Part shown: positions 1-7,956 of the stretch, in pieces
Layout: the number at the start of each line of letters is the position of its first letter
Position numbering within the stretch: position 1 is the first letter of the stretch
Assembly: GCF_001953975.1 (NCBI RefSeq)
Contig: NZ_MBEJ01000009.1
Span: 1-53,850 of the forward strand
DNA length: 53,850 nucleotides
Origin: Mycobacterium sp. NS-7484
GTDB lineage: Bacteria; Actinomycetota; Actinomycetes; Mycobacteriales; Mycobacteriaceae
Direction of reading: 5' to 3'
Made by a program: the position numbers and the translations under genes
The notes under the pieces: model-generated
Told to the model about the DNA's origin: nothing
Seen by the model: the letters and a program-made list of their open reading frames with translations, nothing else
Databases searched by the model: none

Positions 1-25
1 CAGTGATCACTCTCCAATCGAAGGG

Positions 26-69
26 TGCTCACTTTTCAACCGGAACTACCTGCTCACTTTTCGACCGGA
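26..69. mobile_element. Terminal repeats of a probable IS21-type insertion sequence, cut by the window edge
   Basis: The motif TGCTCACTTTTCRACCGGA occurs at 26-44 and again at 51-69, a 25-bp period. Closely spaced repeats of this kind are typical of the ends of IS21-family (istA/istB) elements. No transposase is visible, so the body would lie left of base 1. A reading frame is open from the window start to a stop at 129-131 but shows no recognisable domain. The IS assignment is inferred from repeat style only. Confidence 0.45.
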
Positions 70-217
70 GCCGACACTGCTATCTCACCGCTGAGAACAA
101 ACGCCAGGCTCGTGAGGCCGCACCGAAGTAACTGGACCTCGTCAGGATCGGCCCCATCGGCGTCAAGGAACTGTCAAGACCGATGACGCCGGGGCCGCCG
201 GCGCGGACGGTGAAATC

Positions 218-1558
218 ATGACATTGCTGGACATCCTGCCGTCACTGCGAGCGACCACCCGACCACGACTCGACCCCAACATCTGGCCGCTCACCACCGG
301 CGTCGACGAACTCGGCCGGATCACCGTCGGCCGGGTGGCCCTGACCGATATCGCCGATCAGTACCGCACGCCGGCCTATGTGCTGGATGAGACCGATTTC
401 CGCACTCGCGCCCGCCGCTACCGGGCCGCCCTGGGCCAGGCACAGGTGGTGTACGCCGGTAAGTCGCTGTTGACGACGGCAGTCGCCCGATGGGCTGCTG
501 AAGAAGGACTGGGCGTCGACGTGTGCTCGGCGGGTGAGTTGGCGACGGCACTGGCCGGCGGGGTCGACCCGGCGCGGATCGTGCTGCACGGCAACGCCAA
601 ATCCTGCGACGAACTGCGCGACGCGATCGACGTCGGGGTGGGCCGGATCGTCATCGACTCACCGATGGAGATCACCTACCTGGCCGGGCTGGTGCGTCGG
701 CCGCAGCCGGTGCTGATCCGGGTCACCCCGGACATCGACATCTGTGGGCACCGTGCCGTCACCACCGGTGTGACCGACCAGAAGTTCGGCTTCGCACTGG
801 CCGATCGACGGGCCGCCCGCGCTGCCGCCCGCATCCTGGCCACACCGAACCTCGACCTGATTGGCCTGCACTGCCATATCGGTTCGCAGATCACCGATCC
901 CGCGCCGTATGGCGAGGCCGTGCACCGGCTGATCGGCGTGATGGCCGACATCCGCGCCGAACACGGCGTGCTGCTCACGGAGCTCAACATCGGTGGCGGA
1001 CATGGGGTCCCGTATGTGCGCGGTGACGCGGCCCTCGACATCACGGCGTTCGCCAACGTCGTCGACGATGCCCTGACCACGGCATGTGCAGCCGAGAGGT
1101 TTCCCCGCCCGCGGCTGGTCGTCGAACCCGGACGGGCCATCAGCGCCCGGGCCGGTGTGACGCTGTACCGGGTGCACGGAGTGAAGGCCCAGCCCGACGG
1201 GCGCACCTTCGTCGCGGTGGACGGCGGCATGAGCGACAACCCTCGAGTCGCGCTCTACGACGCGAAATACACTGTCGCCCTGGCCAATCGACACCCGCTC
1301 GGGCCATCCATGGTAGCCACGGTAGTCGGTAGGCATTGCGAGGCCGGCGACGAGATCGTGCGCGATGTAGAACTGCCCGCCGACATCCACGCCGGCGACC
1401 TGTTGGCCGTGGCTTGCACCGGGGCCTATCAACACAGCATGGCCTCGACCTACAACATGGTGGGCCGCCCACCGGTGGTAGCAGTCCGCGACGGGGCCTC
1501 GCGGCTGTTGGTACGACGGGAGACGACGGCCGATCTGCTGTCGCGGGACCAGGGATGA
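218..1558 (+). CDS. lysA: Diaminopimelate decarboxylase-like PLP enzyme (LysA paralogue)
   Basis: Fold-type III PLP decarboxylase of 446 aa, the usual LysA length. It would convert meso-diaminopimelate to lysine in the cytoplasm. The PLP lysine lies in a YAGK motif near residue 87. HCHIGSQ, a GGGHG phosphate-binding loop and EPGRAI follow in family order. The C-terminal half carries HCEAGD, which resembles the catalytic Cys-Glu-Ser-Gly-Asp segment of LysA, and GAYQHSMASTYN. In mycobacteria I know, the main lysA sits beside homoserine/threonine genes, so this copy next to IS-like repeats is probably a second, accessory enzyme. A related ornithine/arginine-type decarboxylase or a biosynthetic specialist is possible. 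The start is the first ATG; no strong ribosome site is seen. Confidence 0.8.
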   Translation: MTLLDILPSLRATTRPRLDPNIWPLTTGVDELGRITVGRVALTDIADQYRTPAYVLDETDFRTRARRYRAALGQAQVVYAGKSLLTTAVARWAAEEGLGVDVCSAGELATALAGGVDPARIVLHGNAKSCDELRDAIDVGVGRIVIDSPMEITYLAGLVRRPQPVLIRVTPDIDICGHRAVTTGVTDQKFGFALADRRAARAAARILATPNLDLIGLHCHIGSQITDPAPYGEAVHRLIGVMADIRAEHGVLLTELNIGGGHGVPYVRGDAALDITAFANVVDDALTTACAAERFPRPRLVVEPGRAISARAGVTLYRVHGVKAQPDGRTFVAVDGGMSDNPRVALYDAKYTVALANRHPLGPSMVATVVGRHCEAGDEIVRDVELPADIHAGDLLAVACTGAYQHSMASTYNMVGRPPVVAVRDGASRLLVRRETTADLLSRDQG

Positions 1559-1564
1559 GCGCCG

Positions 1565-1888
1565 TCAGCCGTCGCGCTCGGCAACATCCTTGATCCGGGC
1601 CAGGCGGCGTTCCCAACCCGCCGCGATACCGTCGAGCCGTCGCGCCACCTCACTGAGCCGAGCCCCCACCGCCTCGTACTTCACCTCGCGCCCCACCCGC
1701 GTGGCTACCACCAGGCCGACATCGGTGAGCACCTTCAGGTGTTTCGCGATGGCCTGGCGGCTGATCGGAAGCTCCTCGGCCAGCGCCGAGGCCGACGCGG
1801 GCCGACGCCCGAGCGCCACCAGGACCTGCCATCGGCTGTCGTCGGCAAGTGCCGCGAAAACCTGTACAGGCGAAGCATTTTCAGGCAT
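1565..1888 (-). CDS. ArsR-family winged-helix repressor
   Basis: A 107-aa ArsR/SmtB-type regulator. Its core FAALADDSRWQVLVAL, then SRQAIAKHLKVL, is the recognition helix-turn-helix, followed by a wing (VVATRVGREVKYEA). No metal-binding Cys pair is present, so it resembles the ArsR subgroup paired with SRPBCC/AHSA1 proteins rather than metal sensors. The ATG at 1888 overlaps the end of the upstream SRPBCC gene by 8 bp, so the two are one operon. A longer frame runs upstream but is antisense-like filler; the family start MPENAS was chosen. It probably binds the two palindromes in front of the operon (2357-2408). Confidence 0.85.
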   Translation of the reverse strand: MPENASPVQVFAALADDSRWQVLVALGRRPASASALAEELPISRQAIAKHLKVLTDVGLVVATRVGREVKYEAVGARLSEVARRLDGIAAGWERRLARIKDVAERDG

Positions 1889-2330
1889 CGGCGGCAGCCC
1901 CCACCAGGTACTCGCGGGCGAGTCCGAGCTCGATCGCCCAGCCGCCACAGTGATCGTCGAACCGGGAACGGCGGTCAGCCTCAGGCTCGTCGAGCGAGGC
2001 GAAACCGCTCTCGACAACACGCAGCACCACACCGGATTGCGCCGGGGTGATCCAGAATTCGACAAGGGTGGAGGAGCTGCCCAGGTCGTCGGCGTCGACG
2101 TACCACCGGAAGGCCGCATAGCGCGGCGCATCGAGCGCGACAGTCCGCAACGCGAACTTCCCGTGGGTGGGGTCGGTGACGATGGCGATGTCGCCGTCAC
2201 GATCGATCTGATGCTCGGCGATCTGCTCGTCGTTGATGTACCAACCGGGTTCGCTCACCAGATCCCAGACTCGTTGCGCCGGTGCGTCGATGGTGATCTC
2301 ACGTTCGATGCGGTCGTAGTCGGTGGTCAT
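1881..2330 (-). CDS. SRPBCC / AHSA1-type START-domain protein
   Basis: A 149-aa single-domain protein of the SRPBCC (helix-grip) superfamily. It has the typical opening IEREITIDAPAQRVWDLVSEPGWY and the end GWAIELGLAREYLV. Such proteins bind hydrophobic ligands in a deep cavity; the ligand here is unknown. It is the first gene of a two-gene operon with the ArsR regulator, a very common actinobacterial pairing. The ATG at 2330 has AGAGGA upstream and was preferred over an in-frame ATG at 2375, which would put the start inside the left operator palindrome. Confidence 0.85.
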   Translation of the reverse strand: MTTDYDRIEREITIDAPAQRVWDLVSEPGWYINDEQIAEHQIDRDGDIAIVTDPTHGKFALRTVALDAPRYAAFRWYVDADDLGSSSTLVEFWITPAQSGVVLRVVESGFASLDEPEADRRSRFDDHCGGWAIELGLAREYLVGAAADA

Positions 2331-2356
2331 GTCGGGTTCCTCTCGGGCCGGATTAC

Positions 2357-2374
2357 TGCAACCCCAGAGTTGCA
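2357..2374. promoter_or_regulatory. Operator palindrome 1 of the SRPBCC-arsR operon
   Basis: TGCAACCCCAGAGTTGCA has 6-bp inverted arms (TGCAAC/GTTGCA). It lies 27 bp upstream of the SRPBCC start. A near copy lies 34 bp away. The likely ligand is the ArsR protein encoded in the operon. Confidence 0.65.
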
Positions 2375-2390
2375 CATGAGGGCCCGTTAC

Positions 2391-2408
2391 TGCAACCCTA
2401 TGGTTGCA
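2391..2408. promoter_or_regulatory. Operator palindrome 2 of the SRPBCC-arsR operon
   Basis: TGCAACCCTATGGTTGCA has perfect 7-bp arms (TGCAACC/GGTTGCA) around CTAT. On the minus strand it contains TAGGGT, a plausible -10 box, so repressor bound here would block RNA polymerase. It ends 7 bp before the neighbouring tetR stop codon. Confidence 0.65.
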
Positions 2409-2414
2409 ATAGTT

Positions 2415-3050
2415 CTACTCCTCGTGCAGCACCGGATCGGATTCCAGGTGCGTCAGCCCGTTCCAGGCCAGGTTGACCACGTGCGCAGCCACCACTTCCT
2501 TCTTGGGCTCGCGCACGTCGAGCCACCACTGCGCGGTCATCGACACCGACCCGACCAGGGCCTGGGCGTACAGCGGCGCCAGGTCGGGATCGAGGCCGCG
2601 GCGGGAAAAGTCGCCGGCCAGGATCGAGGACACCTGGTTGACCGCGTCGTTGAGCAGCGTCGCATAGGTGCCCGAGGTGATGGCGGCCGGCGAATCCCGG
2701 ATCAGGATGCGGAAGCCGTCGGTGTGTTCCTCGACATAGGTCAGCAGCGCCAGCGCCACCCGCTCGACCCGCACCCGCGACCGGTTGTTGGTCAGCGACG
2801 AGGTGATCCCGTCCAGCAGCGCCGACATCTCCCGGTCGACGACGACGGCGTACAGGCCTTCTTTGCCGCCGAAGTGCTCGTAGACCACGGGTTTGGAGAC
2901 ACTGGCGCGCTGGGCGATCTCTTCGATCGAGGTGCCCTCATAGCCCCGTTCGGCGAACAACGACTTGGCGATCTCGATCAGCTGCTGTCGCCGTTCACTG
3001 CCGGTCATCCGGGCTCGAGGGGCCCGAACTTCCTTCTCGGGTGCTGCCAC
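2415..3050 (-). CDS. TetR-family regulator (Rv1019-like)
   Basis: A 211-aa TetR regulator. The N-terminal helix-turn-helix is ERRQQLIEIAKSLFAERGYEGTSIEEIAQRASVSKPVVYEHFGGKE split over residues ~19-64, and the C-terminal half is the ligand/dimer domain. The gene is divergent from tRNA-Gln and glmU, the position of Rv1019 in M. tuberculosis as I recall it. A TAGCCT box (minus strand, 3063-3058) lies 7 nt before the GTG at 3050, so the mRNA is probably leaderless from that start. An internal ATG at residue 15 is an alternative. The ligand is unknown. Confidence 0.85.
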   Translation of the reverse strand: MAAPEKEVRAPRARMTGSERRQQLIEIAKSLFAERGYEGTSIEEIAQRASVSKPVVYEHFGGKEGLYAVVVDREMSALLDGITSSLTNNRSRVRVERVALALLTYVEEHTDGFRILIRDSPAAITSGTYATLLNDAVNQVSSILAGDFSRRGLDPDLAPLYAQALVGSVSMTAQWWLDVREPKKEVVAAHVVNLAWNGLTHLESDPVLHEE

Positions 3051-3074
3051 GCATATCAGGCTAGACCGTTCGAC

Positions 3075-3080
3075 TAGAGT
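3075..3080 (+). promoter_or_regulatory. Probable -10 box of tRNA-Gln
   Basis: TAGAGT fits the mycobacterial TANNNT -10 and lies 13 nt before the mature tRNA 5' end. No convincing -35 is visible. Confidence 0.35.
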
Positions 3081-3093
3081 CTCTCCCGAACAT

Positions 3094-3164
3094 TCCGTCG
3101 TGGTGTAATCGGCAGCACCTCTGATTTTGGTTCAGATAGTTCAGGTTCGAGTCCTGGCGACGGA
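3094..3164 (+). tRNA. tRNA-Gln (anticodon TTG)
   Basis: The acceptor arms TCCGTCG and CGACGGA pair perfectly over 7 bp. The anticodon stem is CTGAT/TTCAG-like around a loop reading TTTTGGT, giving anticodon TTG for CAA codons. The T arm contains GGTTCGAGTCC. CCA is not encoded. In M. tuberculosis a glutamine tRNA also precedes glmU. The last bases double as the start of a 32-bp tandem repeat. Confidence 0.95.
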
Positions 3165-3222
3165 GCGAGGCTTGCGGAGCGACCCGGCAGCACGGAGCGA
3201 GGCTTGCCGAGCGACCCGACAG
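3161..3222. repeat. Two 32-bp-spaced repeats beginning in the tRNA-Gln 3' end
   Basis: The 30-bp units at 3161-3190 and 3193-3222 differ at only two positions. Both start with CGGAGCGAGGCTTGC. The first unit begins with the last four bases of the tRNA gene. Confidence 0.7.
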
Positions 3223-3273
3223 CGTGAGGGCAATTGTCGTCGCCCAGCGTGCACACGATGCGCGCTTGCGACG

Positions 3274-3304
3274 GCGTGTCTCGAGCAGACACGCACGCTC
3301 GCGG
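3274..3304. repeat. Intergenic palindrome of the GCAGACACGCACGCTCGCGG family
   Basis: GCGTGTC (3274-3280) and GACACGC (3288-3294) form a 7-bp stem with a 7-nt loop, followed by ACGCTCGCGG. Near copies occur at 11142-11177 and 12081-12110. It sits 17 bp before the glmU GTG and would fall in its 5' leader. Confidence 0.6.
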
Positions 3305-3320
3305 AGAGAGGGGAACCCCC

Positions 3321-4766
3321 GTGTCGACCACCGAGGCCGCAGTCGTCGTACTGGCGGCAGGTGCCGGAACCCGAATGCGCTCGGACACCCCCAAGGTGCT
3401 GCATACATTGGGCGGCCGCAGCATGCTCAGCCACGCCGTTCACACCGTGGCCAACGCCACCGCCCGCCACCTGGTGGTCGTCCTCGGCCATGATCGGGAG
3501 CGCATCGCCCCCGCGGTCGACGAGCTTGCCGGCAAGTTGGGCCGCACCATCGACGTCGCGATCCAGGACCAGCAGCTCGGCACCGGCCATGCGGTGGCCT
3601 GCGGGCTGAGCGCGCTGCCTGACGAGTTCACCGGCACGGTCGTGGTCACCTCGGGCGACGTCCCGCTGCTCGACACCGACACGCTGGCCGGGCTGATCGA
3701 CACCCACAGCGCGGAAACCGCCGCTGTCACCATCGTCACCACGACGGTGCCCGACCCGACCGGATACGGCCGCATCCTGCGCACGCAGGACAACGAAGTC
3801 ATCGGCATCGTCGAGCAGGCCGACGCCACTGACTCGCAGCGGGCCATCCGCGAAGTCAACGCCGGGGTCTATGCCTTCGACATCGCCGACCTGCGCTCGG
3901 CGTTGAGCCGGTTGAGCTCGAACAACGCCCAGCAGGAGCTGTACCTGACCGACGTCATCGCAATCGTGCGCCAGGACGGCCGCACCGTGCGGGCCATGCA
4001 TGTCGACGACAGCGCGCTGGTGGCCGGCGTCAACGACCGCGTCCAGCTCGCCGACCTCGGCGCCGAACTCAACCGCCGCATCGTGGCCCGCCATCAACGG
4101 GCCGGCGTGACGGTCATCGACCCGGCCACCACCTGGATCGACGTCGACGTGACCATCGGGCGCGACACCGTCGTGCGCCCCGGAACCCAACTGCTCGGCA
4201 CGACCGAGATCGGCGCGGGCTGCGAGATCGGTCCGGACTGCACGCTGACCGACGTCGAGGTGGGTGACGGCGCGTCGGTGGTGCGCACCCACGCTCAGCT
4301 CGCGGTGATCGGGGCCGGCGCCACCGTCGGCCCGTTCACCTACCTGCGGCCGGGCACCATCCTCGGGGCCGACGGCAAGCTCGGTGCCTTCGTCGAGACC
4401 AAGAACTCCACGATCGGCACCGGCACCAAAGTGCCGCACCTGACCTATGTCGGGGATGCCGATATCGGCGAGCACAGCAACATCGGGGCGTCGAGCGTGT
4501 TCGTCAACTACGACGGCGAGAACAAACACCGCACCACGATCGGGTCCCATGTGCGGACCGGCTCCGACACCATGTTCATCGCCCCGGTCTCGGTCGGTGA
4601 CGGCGCCTACACCGGTGCCGGCACGGTGCTGCGTGATGACGTGCCACCGGGGGCGTTGGCGGTCTCGGACAATGCGCAGCGCACGATCGAGGGTTGGGTG
4701 GAGCGCAAGCGTCCGGGCTCTGCCGCAGCCGAAGCGGCACGCAAAGCGCGCGGCGAGACCGACTGA
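3321..4766 (+). CDS. glmU: Bifunctional GlmU, UDP-GlcNAc pyrophosphorylase / GlcN-1-P acetyltransferase
   Basis: This 481-aa cytoplasmic enzyme makes UDP-N-acetylglucosamine for peptidoglycan and the arabinogalactan linker. The N-terminal uridyltransferase domain starts with [20 protein letters not shown], and a left-handed beta-helix of hexapeptide repeats (V/I-x-G-x-x) fills residues ~260-450. The GTG at 3321 follows GAGAGGGG and matches the family N-terminus; the upstream in-frame ATG at 3234 would lie in the repeat-rich leader. A hairpin ends the transcript at 4775-4813, before prs. Confident from sequence and synteny. Confidence 0.97.
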   Translation: MSTTEAAVVVLAAGAGTRMRSDTPKVLHTLGGRSMLSHAVHTVANATARHLVVVLGHDRERIAPAVDELAGKLGRTIDVAIQDQQLGTGHAVACGLSALPDEFTGTVVVTSGDVPLLDTDTLAGLIDTHSAETAAVTIVTTTVPDPTGYGRILRTQDNEVIGIVEQADATDSQRAIREVNAGVYAFDIADLRSALSRLSSNNAQQELYLTDVIAIVRQDGRTVRAMHVDDSALVAGVNDRVQLADLGAELNRRIVARHQRAGVTVIDPATTWIDVDVTIGRDTVVRPGTQLLGTTEIGAGCEIGPDCTLTDVEVGDGASVVRTHAQLAVIGAGATVGPFTYLRPGTILGADGKLGAFVETKNSTIGTGTKVPHLTYVGDADIGEHSNIGASSVFVNYDGENKHRTTIGSHVRTGSDTMFIAPVSVGDGAYTGAGTVLRDDVPPGALAVSDNAQRTIEGWVERKRPGSAAAEAARKARGETD

Positions 4767-4774
4767 CCTGTTGT

Positions 4775-4813
4775 GCTGAAGATTGTGGCTACCACGTGGC
4801 CTCAATCTTCAGC
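4775..4813 (+). terminator. Hairpin between glmU and prs
   Basis: GCTGAAGATTG at 4775-4785 and CAATCTTCAGC at 4803-4813 form a perfect 11-bp stem with a 17-nt loop, 9 bp after the glmU stop. There is no T tract, as is common in mycobacteria. Confidence 0.6.
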
Positions 4814-4916
4814 GTTGACGATCGCAAGTGTTGGCAATCTGGTAACCCGACTACGCACAACCAGAAACGCTACGTACGATTGCTCCGTATCGATCCCCAA
4901 CCGCGAAGGCAGCCAA

Positions 4917-5897
4917 GTGGCCACGGACTGGACCGACAATCGAAAAAACTTGATGCTGTTCTCGGGGCGTGCGCACCCTGAGTTGGCGGAGCAGGTGGCC
5001 AAAGAACTCGGCACCGAGGTCACCGCGCAGACCGCCCGGGACTTTGCCAACGGCGAGATCTTCGTCCGGTTCGACGAGTCGGTGCGCGGCTGCGACGCCT
5101 TCGTGCTGCAGAGCCACCCGGCCCCGCTGAACCAGTGGTTGATGGAACAGCTCATCATGATCGACGCGCTCAAGCGAGGTAGCGCCAAGCGGATCACCGC
5201 GATCCTGCCGTTCTACCCCTACGCGCGTCAGGACAAGAAGCACCGCGGCCGCGAGCCGATCTCGGCGCGTCTGGTCGCCGACCTGCTCAAGACCGCGGGT
5301 GCCGACCGCATCGTCTCGGTGGACCTGCACACCGACCAGATCCAGGGCTTCTTCGACGGCCCCGTCGACCACATGCGGGGCCAGTCGCTGCTGTGCGGCT
5401 ACATCGGTGAGAACTACGCCGGCTCGGACATGGTGGTGGTCTCCCCCGACTCCGGCCGCGTACGCGTCGCCGAGAAATGGGCCGACTCCCTCGGCGGTGT
5501 CCCACTGGCCTTCATCCACAAGACCCGCGACCCGCTGGTGCCCAACCAGGTGGTGTCCAACCGCGTGGTGGGTGACGTCAAGGGCAAGACCTGCATCCTG
5601 ACCGACGACATGATCGACACCGGCGGCACCATCGCCGGCGCGGTCAAACTGCTCAAGCAGGACGGCGCCAAGGATGTGGTGATCGCCGCGACCCACGGCG
5701 TCCTGTCCGACCCGGCCGCCCAGCGTCTGGCCGAGTGTGGCGCCCGCGAGGTGATCGTCACCAACACGCTGCCGATCACCGAGGACAAGCAGTTCCCGCA
5801 GTTGACCGTGCTGTCCATCGCGCCGCTGCTGGCCTCGACGATCCGGGCGGTGTTCGAAAACGGTTCGGTCACCGGACTGTTCGACGGGTCCGCCTAA
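4917..5897 (+). CDS. prs: Ribose-phosphate pyrophosphokinase (PRPP synthetase)
   Basis: This 326-aa enzyme makes PRPP from ribose-5-phosphate and ATP, feeding nucleotide, His, Trp and decaprenyl-phosphoryl-arabinose synthesis. Visible motifs are the ATP flexible-loop region YARQDKKHRGREPISA, the divalent-metal segment VDLHTDQIQGFF, and the PRPP-binding loop DDMIDTGGTI. The start is GTG at 4917 by similarity to the 326-aa M. tuberculosis PrsA; an in-frame ATG at 4773 lies inside the terminator hairpin. Its TAA overlaps the arsC ATG by one base. Confidence 0.97.
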   Translation: MATDWTDNRKNLMLFSGRAHPELAEQVAKELGTEVTAQTARDFANGEIFVRFDESVRGCDAFVLQSHPAPLNQWLMEQLIMIDALKRGSAKRITAILPFYPYARQDKKHRGREPISARLVADLLKTAGADRIVSVDLHTDQIQGFFDGPVDHMRGQSLLCGYIGENYAGSDMVVVSPDSGRVRVAEKWADSLGGVPLAFIHKTRDPLVPNQVVSNRVVGDVKGKTCILTDDMIDTGGTIAGAVKLLKQDGAKDVVIAATHGVLSDPAAQRLAECGAREVIVTNTLPITEDKQFPQLTVLSIAPLLASTIRAVFENGSVTGLFDGSA

Positions 5898-6235
5898 TGG
5901 CGCGTATTCTTCACAACCCCAAGTGCTCGACCTCCCGCAAGACGCTGGATCTGTTGCGCGAGAACGGGATCGAGCCTGAGGTGGTGCAGTACCTCAAGAC
6001 GCCGCCGACGCGTGACGAGATCAAGAAGTTGATCGCCGACGCCGGTATCGACGTACGGACCGCGGTGCGCAAACGCGAATCGCTCTACACCGAACTGAAT
6101 TTGGCCGACGCCTCCGACGAGGAACTGCTCGATGCGATGGCCGAGCACCCGATCCTGATCGAGCGGCCCTTCGTCGTCACCGACAAGGGCACCCGGCTGG
6201 CCCGACCGATCGATTCGGTGCGCGAGATTCTGTGA
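5897..6235 (+). CDS. arsC: ArsC-like (glutaredoxin-coupled type) reductase
   Basis: A 112-aa thioredoxin-fold protein of the ArsC/Spx/YfgD family. The N-terminal HNPKCSTSRKTLDLL holds the single catalytic Cys, and VVQYLKTPPTRDEI and RPFVVTDKGTRLARP follow in family order. It overlaps prs by one base and lpqT by four, so it is the middle gene of prs-arsC-lpqT. The family name implies arsenate reduction, but no arsenic genes are nearby, so a general redox role is equally likely. Confidence 0.85.
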   Translation: MARILHNPKCSTSRKTLDLLRENGIEPEVVQYLKTPPTRDEIKKLIADAGIDVRTAVRKRESLYTELNLADASDEELLDAMAEHPILIERPFVVTDKGTRLARPIDSVREIL

Positions 6236-6876
6236 AACGGCTGCTTGCCACGGCCGGTGCCCTGGCGGTCCTACTCACCGGCTGTGGCGCGAAAACCCCG
6301 GACTACCAGTCGATCTGGACGACGAGTTCGACCAGTGCGCCCCCCGATGCAGAAAACCAACCGGTGCCGCTGTGGCAGTACCTGGAGGACTCCGGTGTCG
6401 TCGGCGAACCCGTCGCACCCGAGAAGATCCCGCATCTGAACGTCACCATGCCCACCCCGCCGGGATGGCAGCCCTACAACAACCCGAACCTGGCCCCGGG
6501 CACCCGGATGATCGCCAAGGGCGACACCTATCCGACCTCGATGCTGCTGGCCTTCAAATTGCACGGCGATTTCGACGTGCCCAAGGCGCTGGAAGAACAC
6601 GGCTACGCCGATGCGCAGCTATCGGAAAACTTCAAGCAGCTCAACGCCTCCCACGCCGATTGGAAAGGCTTCCCCTCGGCGATGATCGAGGGCAGCTACG
6701 ACCTCAACGGCAGGCGCATGCAGACCTACAACCGCATCGTCATCCCCGACGACGGACTGCAACCGCCGCAGCGCTACCTCATCCAGCTGACGATCACGAC
6801 CTACGCCGACGAGGCTGCGGCGCAAGGGCCCGACATCGAATCGATCATCAGCGGTTTCGACGTCGCGAAAAAGTGA
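6232..6876 (+). CDS. lpqT: LpqT, LpqN/LpqT-family lipoprotein
   Basis: A 214-aa secreted lipoprotein. It has a short signal peptide ending in the lipobox LLTGC (Cys near residue 18) and then a globular LpqN/LpqT domain (SVWQYLEDSGV-like opening, PTPPGWQP, LISGFDV-like end). The gene starts at GTG in a four-base overlap with arsC, which supports co-translation. The position next to prs matches lpqT in M. tuberculosis. Its biochemical role is not known from sequence; M. tuberculosis LpqT has been linked to innate immune evasion. Confidence 0.92.
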   Translation: MKRLLATAGALAVLLTGCGAKTPDYQSIWTTSSTSAPPDAENQPVPLWQYLEDSGVVGEPVAPEKIPHLNVTMPTPPGWQPYNNPNLAPGTRMIAKGDTYPTSMLLAFKLHGDFDVPKALEEHGYADAQLSENFKQLNASHADWKGFPSAMIEGSYDLNGRRMQTYNRIVIPDDGLQPPQRYLIQLTITTYADEAAAQGPDIESIISGFDVAKK

Positions 6877-6902
6877 CCGTGCCGGCCGTGTGCGGGCTGG
6901 CC

Positions 6903-6908
6903 TAAGGT
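6903..6908 (+). promoter_or_regulatory. -10 box for a leaderless SDR transcript
   Basis: TAAGGT lies 6 nt before the ATG at 6915, so transcription should begin at or next to the start codon. No Shine-Dalgarno sequence is present. Confidence 0.5.
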
Positions 6909-6914
6909 AGCGGC

Positions 6915-7787
6915 ATGAGTGGATGGACCAGCGCCGACCTGCCCTCGTTTCGCGGCCGCCGGGTGATCGTCACCGGCGCCAACAGCGGGCTGGGCCTCGT
7001 CACCGCCCGTGAGCTCGCCAGGGCGGGCGCCAAGGTCACCGTCGCAGTGCGCAATCTGGAGAAAGGCACGGCAGCCGCCGAGACGATGACGGGCGGGCAG
7101 GTCGAGGTACGCAAGCTCGACCTGCAGGACCTGGCCTCGGTGCACGAGTTCGCCGACACCGTCGAGAGCGTCGACGTACTGGTCAACAATGCCGGCATCA
7201 TGGCCGTCCCGCTCAGTCGCACCGTCGACGGCTTCGAGAGCCAGATCGGCACCAACCACCTGGGCCACTTCGCCCTGACCAACCTGCTGCTGCCCAAGGT
7301 CACCGACCGGGTGGTGACGGTGTCGTCGTTGATGCACTGGATCGGCAAGATCAGCCTGCGCGATCTGAACTGGAAGTCGCGTCCGTACTCGGCGTGGCTG
7401 GCTTACGGGCAGTCCAAGCTGGCCAACCTGATGTTCACCTCCGAGTTGCAGCGACGGCTGACGGCGTCGGGCTCGCAGGTCCGTGCGGTGGCCGCGCACC
7501 CCGGCTACTCGGCCACCAACCTGCAGGGCCAGACCGGCAACAAGCTCGGCGCTCGGATGATGGCCACCGCCAACCGCGTGTTCGCCACCGACGCCTCGTT
7601 CGGGGCCCGGCAGACGCTGTACGCGGTCTCCCAGGACGTGCCCGGCGACAGCTTCATCGGGCCGCGGTTCGGCCAGTTCGGCCCCAGCCAACCCGGCGGA
7701 CGCAGCCCGCTGGCCCGCAACGTGGCCACCCAAAAGGCGCTGTGGGAGCTGTCCGAGCAGCTCACCAAGACCACCTATCCGCTGTAG
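6915..7787 (+). CDS. Short-chain dehydrogenase/reductase (retinol dehydrogenase-like)
   Basis: A 290-aa classical SDR. The NAD(P) motif is TGANSGLG near residue 21, LVNNAG is near 93, TVSSLMHW carries the catalytic Ser, and YGQSK is the YxxxK catalytic pair. The C-terminal part resembles mycobacterial oxidoreductases related to WW-domain oxidoreductase/retinol dehydrogenases. The substrate is unknown. It is probably transcribed alone from the -10 at 6903. A second SDR of the same subclass is at 39676. Confidence 0.9.
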   Translation: MSGWTSADLPSFRGRRVIVTGANSGLGLVTARELARAGAKVTVAVRNLEKGTAAAETMTGGQVEVRKLDLQDLASVHEFADTVESVDVLVNNAGIMAVPLSRTVDGFESQIGTNHLGHFALTNLLLPKVTDRVVTVSSLMHWIGKISLRDLNWKSRPYSAWLAYGQSKLANLMFTSELQRRLTASGSQVRAVAAHPGYSATNLQGQTGNKLGARMMATANRVFATDASFGARQTLYAVSQDVPGDSFIGPRFGQFGPSQPGGRSPLARNVATQKALWELSEQLTKTTYPL

Positions 7788-7804
7788 CTCCGCCCGCGCG
7801 ATTT

Positions 7805-7832
7805 TTGCCGGAAGCATCGCGTTTGCTACCCT
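7805..7832 (+). promoter_or_regulatory. Candidate rplY promoter
   Basis: TTGCCG at 7805-7810 and TACCCT at 7827-7832 are separated by 16 bp. The inferred leader of about 118 nt contains a small hairpin at 7852-7871 (GGTGG/CCACC). Inference only. Confidence 0.35.
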
Positions 7833-7956
7833 GACCTGGCGTCACGGCGAGGGTGGACCTTCTGGACCACCGTTATCGGCGAGAACTTCTCCAGGTGTTG
7901 TGCCCTTTGCCGTGCTGACGATTCGACCGCAGTACCGCAAACAGAGGAGCAAGACC

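Noticed and set aside
1590..3077. 495-aa plus-strand reading frame
   Set aside because: It is antisense to the arsR, SRPBCC and tetR genes, which have clear domains; no domain is visible in it.
3141..4805. 554-aa minus-strand reading frame over glmU
   Set aside because: High-GC shadow frame rich in Arg/His/Gly, antisense to an unmistakable glmU.
7852..7871. rplY leader hairpin as an L25 autoregulatory or riboswitch element
   Set aside because: The stem is short and imperfect and no known leader motif could be recognised, so it is only mentioned under the promoter.
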